From: Amaranthus tricolor
Taxonomy: Eukaryota; Streptophyta; Magnoliopsida; Caryophyllales; Amaranthaceae
Length of the DNA: 64,000 nt
Assembly (NCBI RefSeq): GCF_026212465.1
Contig: NC_080052.1
Location: 30,592,326-30,656,325 of the forward strand
Direction: 5' to 3'
Shown here: positions 37,631 through 48,500 of the stretch, piece by piece
Position numbering within the stretch: the first letter of the stretch is position 1
How the letters are laid out: every line of letters begins with the position of its first letter
Translations under genes and position numbers: made by a program
The notes under the pieces: generated by a model
The model's database searches: none
The model's input: only the letters and a program-made list of their open reading frames with translations
Told to the model about the DNA's origin: nothing

Positions 37631-40600
37631 ATGATACTTCCTGTATCTGCATTTCTTCTTTACATATTTCCATTTTGCTTAAAATTCTGCTATACTATAG
37701 ATACAATAATACACACTCAGTATCTCAAAGACCCAGAAGCAATAGTCTCGAACAATACCCGATTTACACTAGGATTTTTCAGCATTCCTAACACAACAAA
37801 CCGTTATGTGGGCATCTGGTATAATCAACCTTCGGAAAAGGAAGTCATATGGGTAGCTAACAGGAACAGCCCCCTCACTGATTCTTCTGGTGTGCTTAAA
37901 TTATCAGTAGATGGGAACCTCCAAGTATCTAATGCAAGAAATGAGATACTTTGGTCATCAAATGTAACTCAAAATGCTACAAACTTCCTAGCAGCTCAAC
38001 TTTTGGATTCCGGGAACCTTGTAATCCAAGGATTCTCATCCAATGGAACACGTGAAAATGGAACAATCCTATGGGAAAGTTTTCAGAATCCCACAGACTC
38101 TATTATGCCGAAAATGAGCTTCAGCTTTGCTCCATATTCCAATTTAAGGAAGGTGCGAGCTTGGAGAAGCCCTTCGAACCCATCAAAAGGAAGATTTTCA
38201 ATAGGTGCTACTAACGTTTTAGGCATCTCTCAGATTATAATCTATGATGGTGATCGGCCACACTGGCGAACTGGTCCTTGGAATGGAAATATTTTCATTG
38301 GGACAAGATACCATTTTTCTGGCAGTGGTTATATGATGATTACAGGATCATTCACTCAGGAAGAAGTTGGAGGGTCACTTGGCCTGATTTATGCCGGTGC
38401 CAATGAGACTTTGTTGTCACATTATGTATTAACTTATCAAGGAATAATAGCACAAAGATGGTGGGATGATAGCAACAAGAACTGGAAAGCTTCATGGCAT
38501 GCCCCAGAAAATGAATGTGATATTTATGGGAAGTGCGGGGATTTTGGCCTTTGCAATCCAAAGAGTGAACCCATCTGCAGTTGCTTGAAAGGTTTTGAGC
38601 CAAAGAACGTGGAGGAATGGAGGAACGGAAATTGGACAAGTGGGTGTAAAAGACGAAAGCCATTGCAATGTGGTCAAGCTGGCGGAGGACAAGATGGCTT
38701 TCTGAGATTGCAGATGATGAAAGTGCCAGAAAACGCAGAGTTAATAGAGGGCTTGAACGTAGATCAATGCAGAAGTACATGCTTAACAAATTGCTCGTGT
38801 TTGGCTTACTCATGGGACATTCAAATCAAATGTATGACATGGAGCAAAAATATGATCGATGTGTCGGACGTTTCTCCTGGCGGGATTGATCTCTACCTCA
38901 GACTAGCACAATCAGAGCTAAGTAAGTAGAGAACTTAATTTCACGCTCTATATATCATGTCTACTTATTCCAAACAAAAAGTGCTTTTTGTAGCTCTTTC
39001 CAGAAAATTTTTGATTATAGTTTGGAATTTGCAAGGCTAGAAGATGCAATTCTTGTCTCTTTCCGACGGGCTAAAAACTTAATAGTCTTATACTTCTTTG
39101 GATTCGAATTATAATGGATTGGTTACAAAAAAAATGGCTCATTAAATCATATCTTCTTATTTATCAGATGTTCTATATAATATATGCTATCAAGAATTTG
39201 ATCAATCGAAAACAACCTCTTATCACAAAGGTAAGGTTACATACATGCTATCCACCAAACCACACCCAAGTGGAGCACAAGTATGAGCTACTTAATAGAA
39301 TTGGGGTAGTTGAGTATTGTTTTAGGAGATGAAATTCACGCCTATTTCTTAATGACTAAGTGTTGAAATATAATGCGACTCGAAACAGCAGTCTGCGGGG
39401 CGAGTACCTACTGCCTCAGGTCCGCGGGGCGCGGAGCTGCTTCTGTTTTCACTTCACGACTCGCGCAGTTTTATACAGCTCGCGTTCTTGGCACGTTTTT
39501 GGCCGGTTACTCTTAGTCTTTGACGGTTTTTTATATTTTCTTAACCCTAATTTCTTTTTATTATGAGGTATACTTAGGGATGACTACGGGTCGGATCTGG
39601 ACCGGGTCCAGGTGGACCCGGATCCAGATCCGTTTTCATTGGACCCGGAACTGCGGATCCAATAGTAACGGATCCGGGTCCAAAACGAGTCTGACTTGTT
39701 TTGCTTTTTTTTATGTTTTTGAATGTATTGAGATTGCAATAAAAAAAATACCTTCTCCGGGACATCCTCAAAATTAAGATTCATCGAGACATCTTTCACT
39801 TTTGTATTGGATTTCTTGCGCTTAGACTCAGACCCTGGCTGCAAAATCAAACCCAAGGGCTATTATTACATTATGGTTAATTATATGAGGATGGGAACAT
39901 AGGAATGAATCAAAAAAAAGAAATGGCAATCACAGCTAAATTCATGGGAAACATGGGAAACCCAAGGGCTGCAAATTCACTCGCGTGCGAGTTGAGTCTC
40001 TTCACAGCTAAATTCACCTCTATTGAAATCTTAGATAATGGCAATCAAACTAAGATATATACATTAGAAAATACCCAAAAAAAAGAAATGAGTCTCAGAT
40101 GGCCTTGTTGTGAAACTGAGGTATTTTTAATATATATTTTAATATATATTTAATATATATAAAAAAAATAAAAATAAAAAAAAGGGTCCTTCAGATCCGC
40201 GTGTCTGGGTCTGGATATTTTTCTTAGACCCGGATTCGGACCCGTGAAATTTAAACGGATCCGGACGGGTCGGGTCCAATACCTATTGTCATCCCTAGGT
40301 ATACTATATAAAGGCCCCATGTAATTAGAATTAGGAGGGGATACAATGCAAAACACAAAGTGAGGAAAACTAAGAGAGAAAAAGCTTGGAGAGCCATTAT
40401 AGTGGTTTCTCGTGTTCATCTTGTAATCTCCCGGTTTATAGTGAAAAGTTTATTCTCGGTGCCGGTGGATGTAGCTATCACGTTGATAGTGAACCACATT
40501 AATTTGGTGTGATTTTCTTTATTGTTTGTTTGAATCTTTATTGTTTCATTATTGTTTTCGATCTTTGCTTCCACTGTCGCACAACAATTGGCATCAAGAG

Positions 40601-43600
40601 CTCAGGTTTAATCCTAGGAAGAGTTTTTGAAGGAAACAATGGTAGGAGATTCTACAATAAGGATTGAGAAATTTAATGAAAAGAATAGCTTTGGGCTATG
40701 GCAGATTAAGATGAAGGCGTTATTAAAGCAGTTGCAGATTTGGCGTCCGTTGATCCCAAAGAGTGCGGCATCTACGTCGGGATTTGGAGACGGATGGACT
40801 GATGAACAGTTAGTAGTGATGGAAGAGAAGGCTCATTCTACCATCTTACTAAGTCTTGATGATCATATCATCACGGAGGTTGCTGATCAGGAGACGGCCG
40901 CAGAATTATGGTTAAAATTGGAGTCACTATACATGACAAAATCTTTAACCAACAAATTGCTACTGAAACAGCGGTTGTTTAGCCTCAGGATGCAGTCAGG
41001 TACGCCATTAAGGGATCATCTAGAAAATCTTAATTCTATTTTACTAGATTTGCGTAATTTAGAAGTTAAGATAGATGATGAGGATGCAGCGTTAATATTG
41101 CTTGTTTCTCTACCGAATAGTTATGAGAACTTTGTGGAGTCTTTTGTGGTTGGCAAAGACTCGTTAACCCTAGAAGAAGTGAAGGCAGCATTTTATATTA
41201 GGGAGTTGCGTCAAAAGGCGACAGGTGATAATGAGAATTATGGCAGTGGGTTAGTTGTTAGGCCGGGTAGAAATTCTAAAAAGAAAAAGGAGTCTAACAA
41301 TAGTAACGGTGCTAGGTCAGATACTTGTATAGTAGAGATGGGTCCAGCAACACTAAGACCATAATATGTTATCACTGTCAGGAACCAGGACATTTTAGGT
41401 CTAAATGTCCGGAATTAAAGAATAAACCTCAGGCCACAGTAGTCGAAAGTAAACTGAACAAGAGCTATGATTCGGAGGAAGATTTAGCATTGATTAGTTG
41501 TGTTGAGTCTAGTGATTTGGTTGATACCTGGATTCTTGATTCTGGTAGTTCGTTCCATATGAGTCCTCGTCTGGATTGGTTTGATACTTATGAGTCTTGT
41601 TTTGGGGCTTCAGTTACGATTGCTAACGGTATTCCATGTGAAGTAGTAGGTATTGGTTCCATGAGACTTCAGACTAGTGATGGGAGAAGGATTACTTTGA
41701 CTAAGGTGAGGCATGTTTCAGCTTTGGAGAAAAACTTGATATCGCTTGGGACCTTAGATGTTGGTGCTCAAGGGTGAGTTTAGCAATAGGGAAGAGAGTG
41801 TCTTTAAGGGTTCGGATTTGATACTTAAGGGTGTCAAGGAGAAATCCCTGTATGTCTTTCAAGGTGTTACGCTGCCTAGTTCTGCTGTTAGTGCTTCTAC
41901 TTCTCACCAGGAGATGACGATTTATGGTAGGCATGGTCATATGGGTAAAAGTAGAAGGCTGGAATTGTCCATTGAGAATCGTCTTACATGTGTCAAGGAT
42001 GTCTACCTTGAGGAAGACAAGCATTGGGTGTTTGGGTTAAAACACGAGTGTGAGCTTAGCATTGAAGCTCATGATCACTTGTATAGTAAGATGGTTAGTT
42101 GGCTACATTTGGATAGTTCGTTTTGTGAATTTGTTATGTTCTGTGTTTTAGGTATTTTGTGGCATCATACCTATGGGATAACACCATTGCAGGACGGTGT
42201 TACAGGAATAGCAAATTGAACCTTGTTAGGGAGAGTCTTATGCATGCTCTCTGGTACTTGGTTGTTGAGTAGATACAGGATTAATTTGTTCAATCGGGGT
42301 TTACACACGGGATTAGAGGTGCCCAGAATGTGTGTGGTGTGGCTCAGTAGGGTATCGTGCAATCTCATATTTGGAGTCTTGTTAGGGCTTTGGTGTGTTG
42401 CTGTGTATTTTGTAGCAGCTGGTTATGGTGATAGTGGTACCGAGTTTGAGGTGGAGTATGAGGTTAACTCCTCATCCATTTCTGTTCGACCCCAGATTGA
42501 TGGTGTTGATGCTACCCCAGGTATCTCTTTGACAGTGATTTCTGGTGCTATCTTTATCTCTGTGGATAGTTTAAAAGAGTCAGTACAGGGAACATTCCGC
42601 CAATCTAAAGGGTTTCAAGAAAAGCCTATATGTGTTATCGAGAAGTCTAATAGATTGGCTGTAGGGAGTGTTGTTTTGGTTGCTATAAGTGTGGTAGGTT
42701 ATGCATTGAACCTTGTGGGATTGGCAAGGTTGGTAGCCAATTTTGTGGAGTCACTTGGACCACCAACTTATGAGCACGTAGTAGAGTATAGTGAGCGGGC
42801 GCAGTGGCTTGCTATGACTTTATGTATGAGCAGAGTGGGGGAACTGTTGTATGGACTGGTAGTGTTACTTACCTCAATTACATCACCTCATTTTGAGACT
42901 AAGTCGGTCTACATGTCTAGAGTAATGGTTCGGTGTTTGAAGTATGCGGTGATGTGTACTTGTTTTGCGCATGCCAGAAGTGTCATTTGTAGGTTTGTGA
43001 CTCAACCTGGGTGGGGGCACTAGCAGGTAGAGATTTGTTCTCTCTATAGTTTGCTTGGATCAGTTGTTGTGTTTCTTATGTACGGGAATGATATTAAGTG
43101 CTTTATTATATAGGTTGAAGCTTGGGTTATGTTCGCTGAGTTTGATTATGTCTTGATCTCGGTGATGGTTCTTTATGATCAACCTTGGTTGGCTTTTGTG
43201 TACTACGATTGTGTGTTTAGTAATCAGGTACTTGATGTTCGGGAGAAGCACAGTGTGGTCAGATTTCATTCGGAATGCACGTACATGAAGATAGAGGTAA
43301 AGAAGGTAGGATGGTCTGACAGTCCTAGTAGATTCTTTACTATGCTGGATTCATTAGCATAGGCCCTTAGAGGCGGTGTGAGGGAGCTCACGGGTGGAGG
43401 TGTGCACAACCTCAAGGTGGAGCTTGCCTCGTGTACTCGTGATACAGATGGAGCATTATGAGTGAACTTGTGATGCTAGTTGAGCGTTACGAGTTGTTAT
43501 ACTTGGAAACGAGTATGTGATGGGTCTTAGTTGAAGACTTATCGGGATGGGTCTTGGTTGGAGACTTGTCGAGATGTATGGCTTATGCTTGAGCTTTGCA

Positions 43601-45872
43601 TCGGGTTTGGCTTGAGAATGGTTTTGCTTCACTATGGTTTGATGAGGTAGTGGTTGACTACGTGTTCTCGTCAAGGTGGAGATTGTTGAAATATAGTGTG
43701 ACTCGAACAGCAGTCCGCAGGGCGCGGAGCTGCTTCCGTTTCCACTTCGCGGCTTGCGTAGTTTTACACGGCTCGCGTAATGGCGGTTTCTTGGCACGTT
43801 TTTGACCGGTTACTATTAGTCTTAGACGGTTTTTCATATTTTCTTAACCCTAATTTCTTTTTATTATGAGGTATACTATATAAAGGCCCCATGTAATTAG
43901 AATTAGGAGGGAATGCAATGCAAAACACAAAGTGAGGAAAACTAAGAGAGAAAAAGCTTGGAGAGCCATTGTTGTGGTTTCTCATGTTCATCTTGTAATC
44001 TCCCGGTTTATAGTGAAAAGTTTATTCTCGGTGCCGGTGGATGTAGCTATCACGTTGATAATGAACCACGTTAATTTCTCGGTGTGATTTTCTTTATTGT
44101 TTGTTTGAATCTTTATTTTTTCATTATTGTTTTCGATCTTTGCTTCCGCTGTCGCACAACACTAAGAGCATCCACTAATCTTGCCAATTAAAAAATAAAG
44201 GTAACGAGTTTTAACAAGTGAATAACTTCTTCTGGTTTTTGCAGATGGAAGTAAAAAAGTCAAGACAACAATTGTCGTGAGTGTAATTTTAGCAACAGTC
44301 GTAGTCGCTATCATCATTTGGTTCCTATGGAGGTTTTTATGCTGGAGATCTCGGGCAAAAGGTGTGCTGCCTAAAGCACCCAAAATATATGGGAATGAAA
44401 AGGCATCACTAGACAGGCTTTTTTTCGGAGAAAAAAGCAAAGTCACAATCGATGACTTGAAAATAATAAAATTTGACAAGCTTGTCGAAGCAACAGAAAA
44501 CTTCCATGAAAGTAATTTGCTTGGATCTGGAGGATTTGGCCAAGTATACAAGGTAAAGTGTTAATCACTGAACTTATATTAGTCCTCACATAAATAAAAT
44601 ACAACTAATAATAGTAATATTCTGCTGCATTACAGGGAAAACTGGAAGATGGACAAGAAATTGCAGTTAAACGACTATCCAGAGCATCCAGACAAGGAAC
44701 AGAAGAGTTTATGAATGAAGTTGAACTGATTTCTAAACTTCAACACCGGAATCTAGTCAAACTGCTTGGATGTTGTGTAGAAAACGAAGAGAGGATGTTG
44801 ATCTATGAGTACTTGCCTAATAAAAGCTTGGATGCATTGCTATTTGGTTGGTACATTTAATTATTCTAATCAGTATTGAAGCACTTTTATAGAGTATATT
44901 GACTAAATTTTTTGTTGAAAATAATAATCAAGTATAAGGTGTTATGCTTATGCTCCATTTGTTCTTCTTTGATTTCAATTGTGCATATCCAGAGAAGCGT
45001 GAACATTTAGACTGGCAAAAACGCTTCATGATCATAGAAGGGATATGTCGAGGCCTACTTTACCTTCACAGAGATTCCAGATTCAAAATTATCCACAGAG
45101 ACCTCAAACTAAGCAATATTTTACTAGATAAAGACCTCAATCCAAAAATTTCAGACTTCGGCATGGCTAGAATTTTTGAAAGCAACCAAGATAAAGCTCG
45201 TACTCAAAGGGTTGTCGGAACATAGTAAGTACACTGCACTTCAATCTCATATATGTCAAGCTAAATAAGTATATGAGTAATGATCTTTGCTCACGTAAAA
45301 ACAACACTTCCAATCAACACTACAGTGGCTACATGGCTCCAGAGTATGCAATGGAAGGCCACTTGTCGGAAAAATCAGATGTCTTTAGCCTCGGGGTGTT
45401 GCTAATTGAGATAGTAAGCGGGAAAAAGATTAACAAGTTCTCGTACCAGGAATCTCTTGGTCTCTTGGGATATGTAAGTTAATCCAAAACAAAGTTCAAA
45501 CTTTGAATGTAAGTTACTTCCTAGTATTTAAGAAACAATTTATTGGTGAAATGATGATAACAGGCCTGGAAATTGTGGAACGAGGATAATATTGTTTCGT
45601 TAATTGATCCATCGATGGCTGGTACGAGCTTCCAAGGTGACATTATAAGGTGTATACGTGTGGGACTACTGTGTGTGCAAGAAAATGCCAAAGACAGGCC
45701 CAATACTTCAGTTGCTATGTCCATGCTAGTTGGAGATACTATGGATCTTCCCAGTCCCAAAAAACCAGCCTTTACAATACGCCAAATATCTGCTGATAGT
45801 GGGTTATCTCATGTCACAGAATGCACGTCCTCTATGAATAATGTCACTATGACAACTATAACTGCCCGTTAG
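37631..45872 (+). CDS. SRLK-4: G-type lectin S-receptor-like kinase split by a retrotransposon in intron 1
   Basis: Predicted membrane receptor kinase of 832 aa. Exons: 37631-38921, 44245-44552, 44636-44846, 44993-45224, 45326-45473, 45564-45872 (TAG). The frame joins correctly across the 5323-bp intron 1, which holds a 4.8-kb Copia derivative. The ectodomain is as in the paralogs (signal peptide [32 protein letters not shown] with NCSCLAYSW). The membrane span in exon 2 is [15 protein letters not shown]. The kinase has GSGGFG, Lys545, HRDLKLSN with Asp640 and DFG with Asp658. As in SRLK-3, exon 4 lacks the usual acceptor and should begin at the AG of ATCCAG, losing Asp-Pro. If intron 1 is not removed, translation stops six codons past PAN-end residues QSEL, at TAG 38927-38929, giving a secreted ectodomain of 432 aa. 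Whether the long intron is spliced efficiently is unknown. Confidence 0.85.
39361..40586 (+). repeat. 5' LTR of the intronic Copia, interrupted by a hAT element
   Basis: Without the 723-bp hAT insert and its 8-bp duplication the LTR is ~495 bp, against 478 bp for the 3' LTR. The proximal part has extra GCGGGGCGAGTACC-type sequence. The TATA region CTATATAAAGG follows the hAT insert. Confidence 0.92.
39575..40297. mobile_element. hAT-type non-autonomous transposon nested in the 5' LTR
   Basis: 723 bp with terminal inverted repeats TAGGGATGAC / GTCATCCCTA and a perfect 8-bp target duplication GGTATACT (39567-39574 and 40298-40305). TAGGG ends plus an 8-bp duplication are the hAT signature. Subterminal parts are rich in GGGTCC/GGATCCGG motifs on both sides. 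On the minus strand near 39760-39840 there is a possible exon remnant, AG then [16 protein letters not shown], which might come from a transposase or a captured gene. Confidence 0.92.
40639..41364 (+). CDS. Gag of the intronic Copia derivative
   Basis: UBN2-type gag from the ATG at 40639 ([18 protein letters not shown]), with [22 protein letters not shown] and [12 protein letters not shown], all typical of Copia gag. The frame slips near 41325-41345: the gag frame ends at 41364, while the zinc knuckle and protease continue in another frame from about 41325. Gag is essentially full length up to the slip. Confidence 0.85.
   Translation: MVGDSTIRIEKFNEKNSFGLWQIKMKALLKQLQIWRPLIPKSAASTSGFGDGWTDEQLVVMEEKAHSTILLSLDDHIITEVADQETAAELWLKLESLYMTKSLTNKLLLKQRLFSLRMQSGTPLRDHLENLNSILLDLRNLEVKIDDEDAALILLVSLPNSYENFVESFVVGKDSLTLEEVKAAFYIRELRQKATGDNENYGSGLVVRPGRNSKKKKESNNSNGARSDTCIVEMGPATLRP
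41325..41777 (+). CDS. Zinc knuckle and aspartic protease of the intronic Copia derivative
   Basis: It continues gag after a frame slip. The CCHC motif is [14 protein letters not shown] (residues ~15-28) and the protease motif [14 protein letters not shown] (~69-82) has the catalytic Asp-Ser-Gly intact. It ends at a stop at 41775-41777 just after [10 protein letters not shown]. The start codon shown is only the first in this frame. The segment is expected to be made as part of Gag-Pol, if at all. Confidence 0.8.
   Translation: MYSRDGSSNTKTIICYHCQEPGHFRSKCPELKNKPQATVVESKLNKSYDSEEDLALISCVESSDLVDTWILDSGSSFHMSPRLDWFDTYESCFGASVTIANGIPCEVVGIGSMRLQTSDGRRITLTKVRHVSALEKNLISLGTLDVGAQG
41758..43362 (+). 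pseudogene. Collapsed pol of the intronic Copia derivative
   Basis: Two open stretches (41758-42219, 153 codons; 42223-43023, 266 codons) and a third (43129-43362) carry worn pol landmarks in the right order but with the core missing. [12 protein letters not shown] and HWVFGLKH match GAG-pre-integrase. NRGLHTGLE is the integrase tail region. RAQWLAM is the entry to [18 protein letters not shown] and VVSRFM-like [10 protein letters not shown] come from the end of [11 protein letters not shown] is the end of RNase H. The integrase DDE core, the YVDD box and the RNase H active site are not found. The product cannot transpose on its own. Confidence 0.7.
43684..44161 (+). repeat. 3' LTR of the intronic Copia
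   Basis: It is uninterrupted and so shows the pre-insertion state of the hAT site (GAGGTATACTATATAAAGG around 43869-43887). Its TATA box lies ~365 bp before exon 2 of SRLK-4 and points towards it. Confidence 0.92.
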
Positions 45873-46770
45873 TATCAACCTTTATGAAGATGTTATCTAG
45901 ACCATACAAGCTGTCATTCACATCAGGGTACATGCACATAATTACATGTATTGATAACTTCTTCAGAAATATTTTCTGTATGAAGGAAGAATCTAGAGAG
46001 TATTACCTGATTTCGAAGGTTTCGAGATGAAGATTAAAATGAGCTTGATATTCAATTCAAAGTCTGAAATCATACACATTGAACTGGAAATTCTTTTAAA
46101 AGAACCCTCCACATTTTTAGCGACCAATACAATTAAGAGATCACATTACTTGTAACCCTCAGCAAAATCACGTGGCAGAATGGAAAAAAGTAATTGCAAT
46201 TGTATAGAGTATGTTACAAAAAAAGAAGCCATCACCATATTGGGTAAAAAGCATGAAGACAGCATTGTACGGCATTAACCAATCACGCAGACTCTCAGAC
46301 AATAGACGATAGAAATAAGATAAGTTAATCAGAATATGTTCATCCACTAAAGAGGAAAGTCCATGGACGACTAGCATACATCATACATTCCCAGAAGAAA
46401 TAAACTCAAGAGACATAATCAAGGTACCACTGTAGGAGTCAATCGTAAATATGTTAAAACTGTCTTTACAAAAATATTGGAGTTGTATGAAGATGCATCA
46501 CATGACAAATTTCATGAATGTATCATGACATAAGTTAGCCCAAAAACTAATACCATGTATGCTTCCTCCAACAAAAATCTAATATTTGTCATATATTTTG
46601 TGTACTTTAGAGTTGTGTGTGCAGTAATTGAACCTTTGCTTTCAGATTTCAGAATGAACAAGTCAATATGATTTCCAGACTTCTCACTTATTAGTCCATA
46701 ACTCCCTCTGTCAGTCATGTCTAATAAAAGTTCATAGCAATTTATCTATTTATTAACGAATTCCTGAATG
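45873..46770. other. Downstream region of SRLK-4
   Basis: 3' UTR and spacer. No gene or repeat is recognised. Confidence 0.45.
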
Positions 46771-46775
46771 CACTT

Positions 46776-47568
46776 TGTTGAGTCAAGACCCAATTCCCAT
46801 GAGGTTGGTGATGGGTTTGATTACTTGATATGCATGCTCTATCTTGCACTCTTGAGAGTGAAGATGAGAGTGTTATGGGTTATGGAGACATATGTATTGG
46901 GTCACTAAATGAAGTGATAAACGATGTTGATTTGGTGTGCCTTGGTGAAGACAAGGCACAAGTGAAGAATGCAAGTCAGAAGCAGCACTCACTAAGGCCA
47001 GAGGCCACTGTTGAAGGCCGCTCGACCGGTCGAGCAGTTGTGGATCGACCGAGCGGTTTACCTGGAGCAGAACAGTGGTTCTGTGAGCTTGCTCAACTGG
47101 TCGAGCATACTAGCTCGGGTCGAGCGACCTACAGGACCACTCACTGATGGGTTTCTGTTTTGTTCCGGGATTTTTGTGGGCTTTTAACCATTTTATCCTA
47201 GGTTTTTCTAATATGTTTTATGGCTATATAAGGAGTATTAGAGCATTATTAGGGTATTGGAGAGGCATATACAAGAGTAAAAGCTAGGGTTTACACCATA
47301 AGAGTTCTTCCTTCTTGTTTATGCATGTTTGTGTGAGATTGAGTTTAAAGGTTCAATCTTTACCTTGAGAGAATGTTCTCTGTGTAAGGTGAGTCATTAA
47401 TGTAATGTTGAGTATATTAATGATAAGATACTTGTTTTGAGGGAGAGGTATAGATACCTCAAAATTTTTGTGTGTTTCTCCATTGATTGTTGTGCTCTGT
47501 TTTTGGTGTTTTTCTTTGCATTTGTTTTGTGTTTGTTTCTTCACCATTGCCATAGCTCATTCACAACG
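46776..47568 (+). mobile_element. Solo LTR with GCTCGACC palindrome (family B, second copy)
   Basis: A 793-bp LTR starting TGTTGAGTCAAG and ending TTCACAACG (the last A of the family has become G). It is flanked by a perfect 5-bp duplication CACTT (46771-46775 and 47569-47573). The palindrome GCTCGACCGGTCGAGC is at 47020-47035, with GATCGACCGAGC and GCTCGGGTCGAGC after it. The TATA box CTATATAAGG is near 47223. It aligns with 33395-34154 along its length. Confidence 0.95.
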
Positions 47569-47699
47569 CACTTTATATCATGTTCAAAAAACAAATATCA
47601 GAATTTCCTATGGTACAATACTAACATGGCTGAGGCGGGTACTGTCTTTAAAGGCATCATCACTAAATATATTCTAAACACAGAAATGTGAACAAAAAT

Positions 47700-47969
47700 T
47701 GTGATACCCCAAATTTAGCTTGAAGAAGAATTGATAGACTACTCATATCAACAAGGTGCATCTTCTTTTTTTGGGAGACCATTTACTAAGAACTCTACAG
47801 TTGAGTGTGCTTGGTGGGGAGCAATCTTAGGATGGGTGAATTCTGGAAAGTTTTCCCGAACGCGCACGAGTGAGGTCAAAGTGCCTTGAAAAGACTTGTG
47901 TTGATTTGTGGGGCCGGTCTACAGTCTCCATGAGTAGTCACCAGCGGTCCATCGGCCCGGGGTGTTACA
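47700..47969 (+). mobile_element. Cassandra TRIM solo LTR carrying 5S-rRNA-derived sequence
   Basis: 270 bp with TGTGATACCCC / GGGGTGTTACA ends and a perfect 5-bp duplication AAAAT (47695-47699 and 47970-47974). The middle (about 47755-47870) is clearly derived from 5S rRNA: it keeps an AACTC..CAGTT.AG.GTGCTTGG block covering the box A region (47791-47815) and an AGGATGGGTGA box C-like block (47829-47839), followed by a diverged TGGGAAGT-CTCG-like part. A 5S-related segment inside an LTR is the defining trait of Cassandra elements. Confidence 0.9.
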
Positions 47970-48500
47970 AAAATAGAATGAAAAATATAGGTGAGATATT
48001 CAAGTAATTCGGAATTCTGGCAAAATAGACTGCTTTTTGGACATAGTACCCAAAGAAATTATCAACAAAGAGGTTGAGATCTGAGATATAATCATGGAAT
48101 TTTCATAAAGGAAATGTTGAGTTATGACTCATTCAATCACTCTTTGTTTTATGTTGATATGGAGGCTTGAGCATTTATATGGTAAATGAGGGAGTGTACG
48201 CTATGTGTGATGCAACATCAATGCTTATGCACATTGGTTGGTACTATGCTGCTATAGTGATATGATGGGCTAATTTGCTGCAACGTTGCCTTGTTGTGCT
48301 GAGTTGCTTTGTATGTTGCTGCCGTCTGCTCGGCAATTTAGTGGCTCAGATGACCAGCCGCACAGCAATGCTGCCGGAACAGCTGTCACATTGTACTCGA
48401 ATGATACAGAATTAGTTAATTAGTCATTGTTCTAGTCTTCTAGAAGTTACCATAAACAAAGCCCCACATCTCGTTCCCATCCCAGGCACCATAACGTAAT

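Larger units (their letters stand above)
39361..44161 (+). mobile_element. Non-autonomous Ty1-copia derivative in intron 1 of SRLK-4
   Basis: The 5' LTR (39361-40586, enlarged by a hAT insertion) and 3' LTR (43684-44161) begin TGTTGAAATATA and end GTCGCACAACA. A perfect 5-bp duplication CTAAG flanks the element (39356-39360 and 44162-44166). The primer-binding site is TTGGCATCAAGAGC (40589-40602) and the polypurine stretch AAGGTGGAGAT precedes the 3' LTR. The internal part is only ~3.1 kb. Gag, zinc knuckle and protease are recognisable, but integrase and RT catalytic regions are deleted. It is in the same orientation as the host gene. Confidence 0.93.

Noticed and set aside
47755..47870. Genuine 5S rRNA gene
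   Set aside because: It is diverged from 5S and enclosed in an LTR with its own target duplication, so it is Cassandra sequence.
48474..48500. Primer-binding-site-like sequence beside the solo LTR at 48501-49135
   Set aside because: The perfect GTAAT duplication directly flanks both ends of the LTR, so this is host flank and not element interior.
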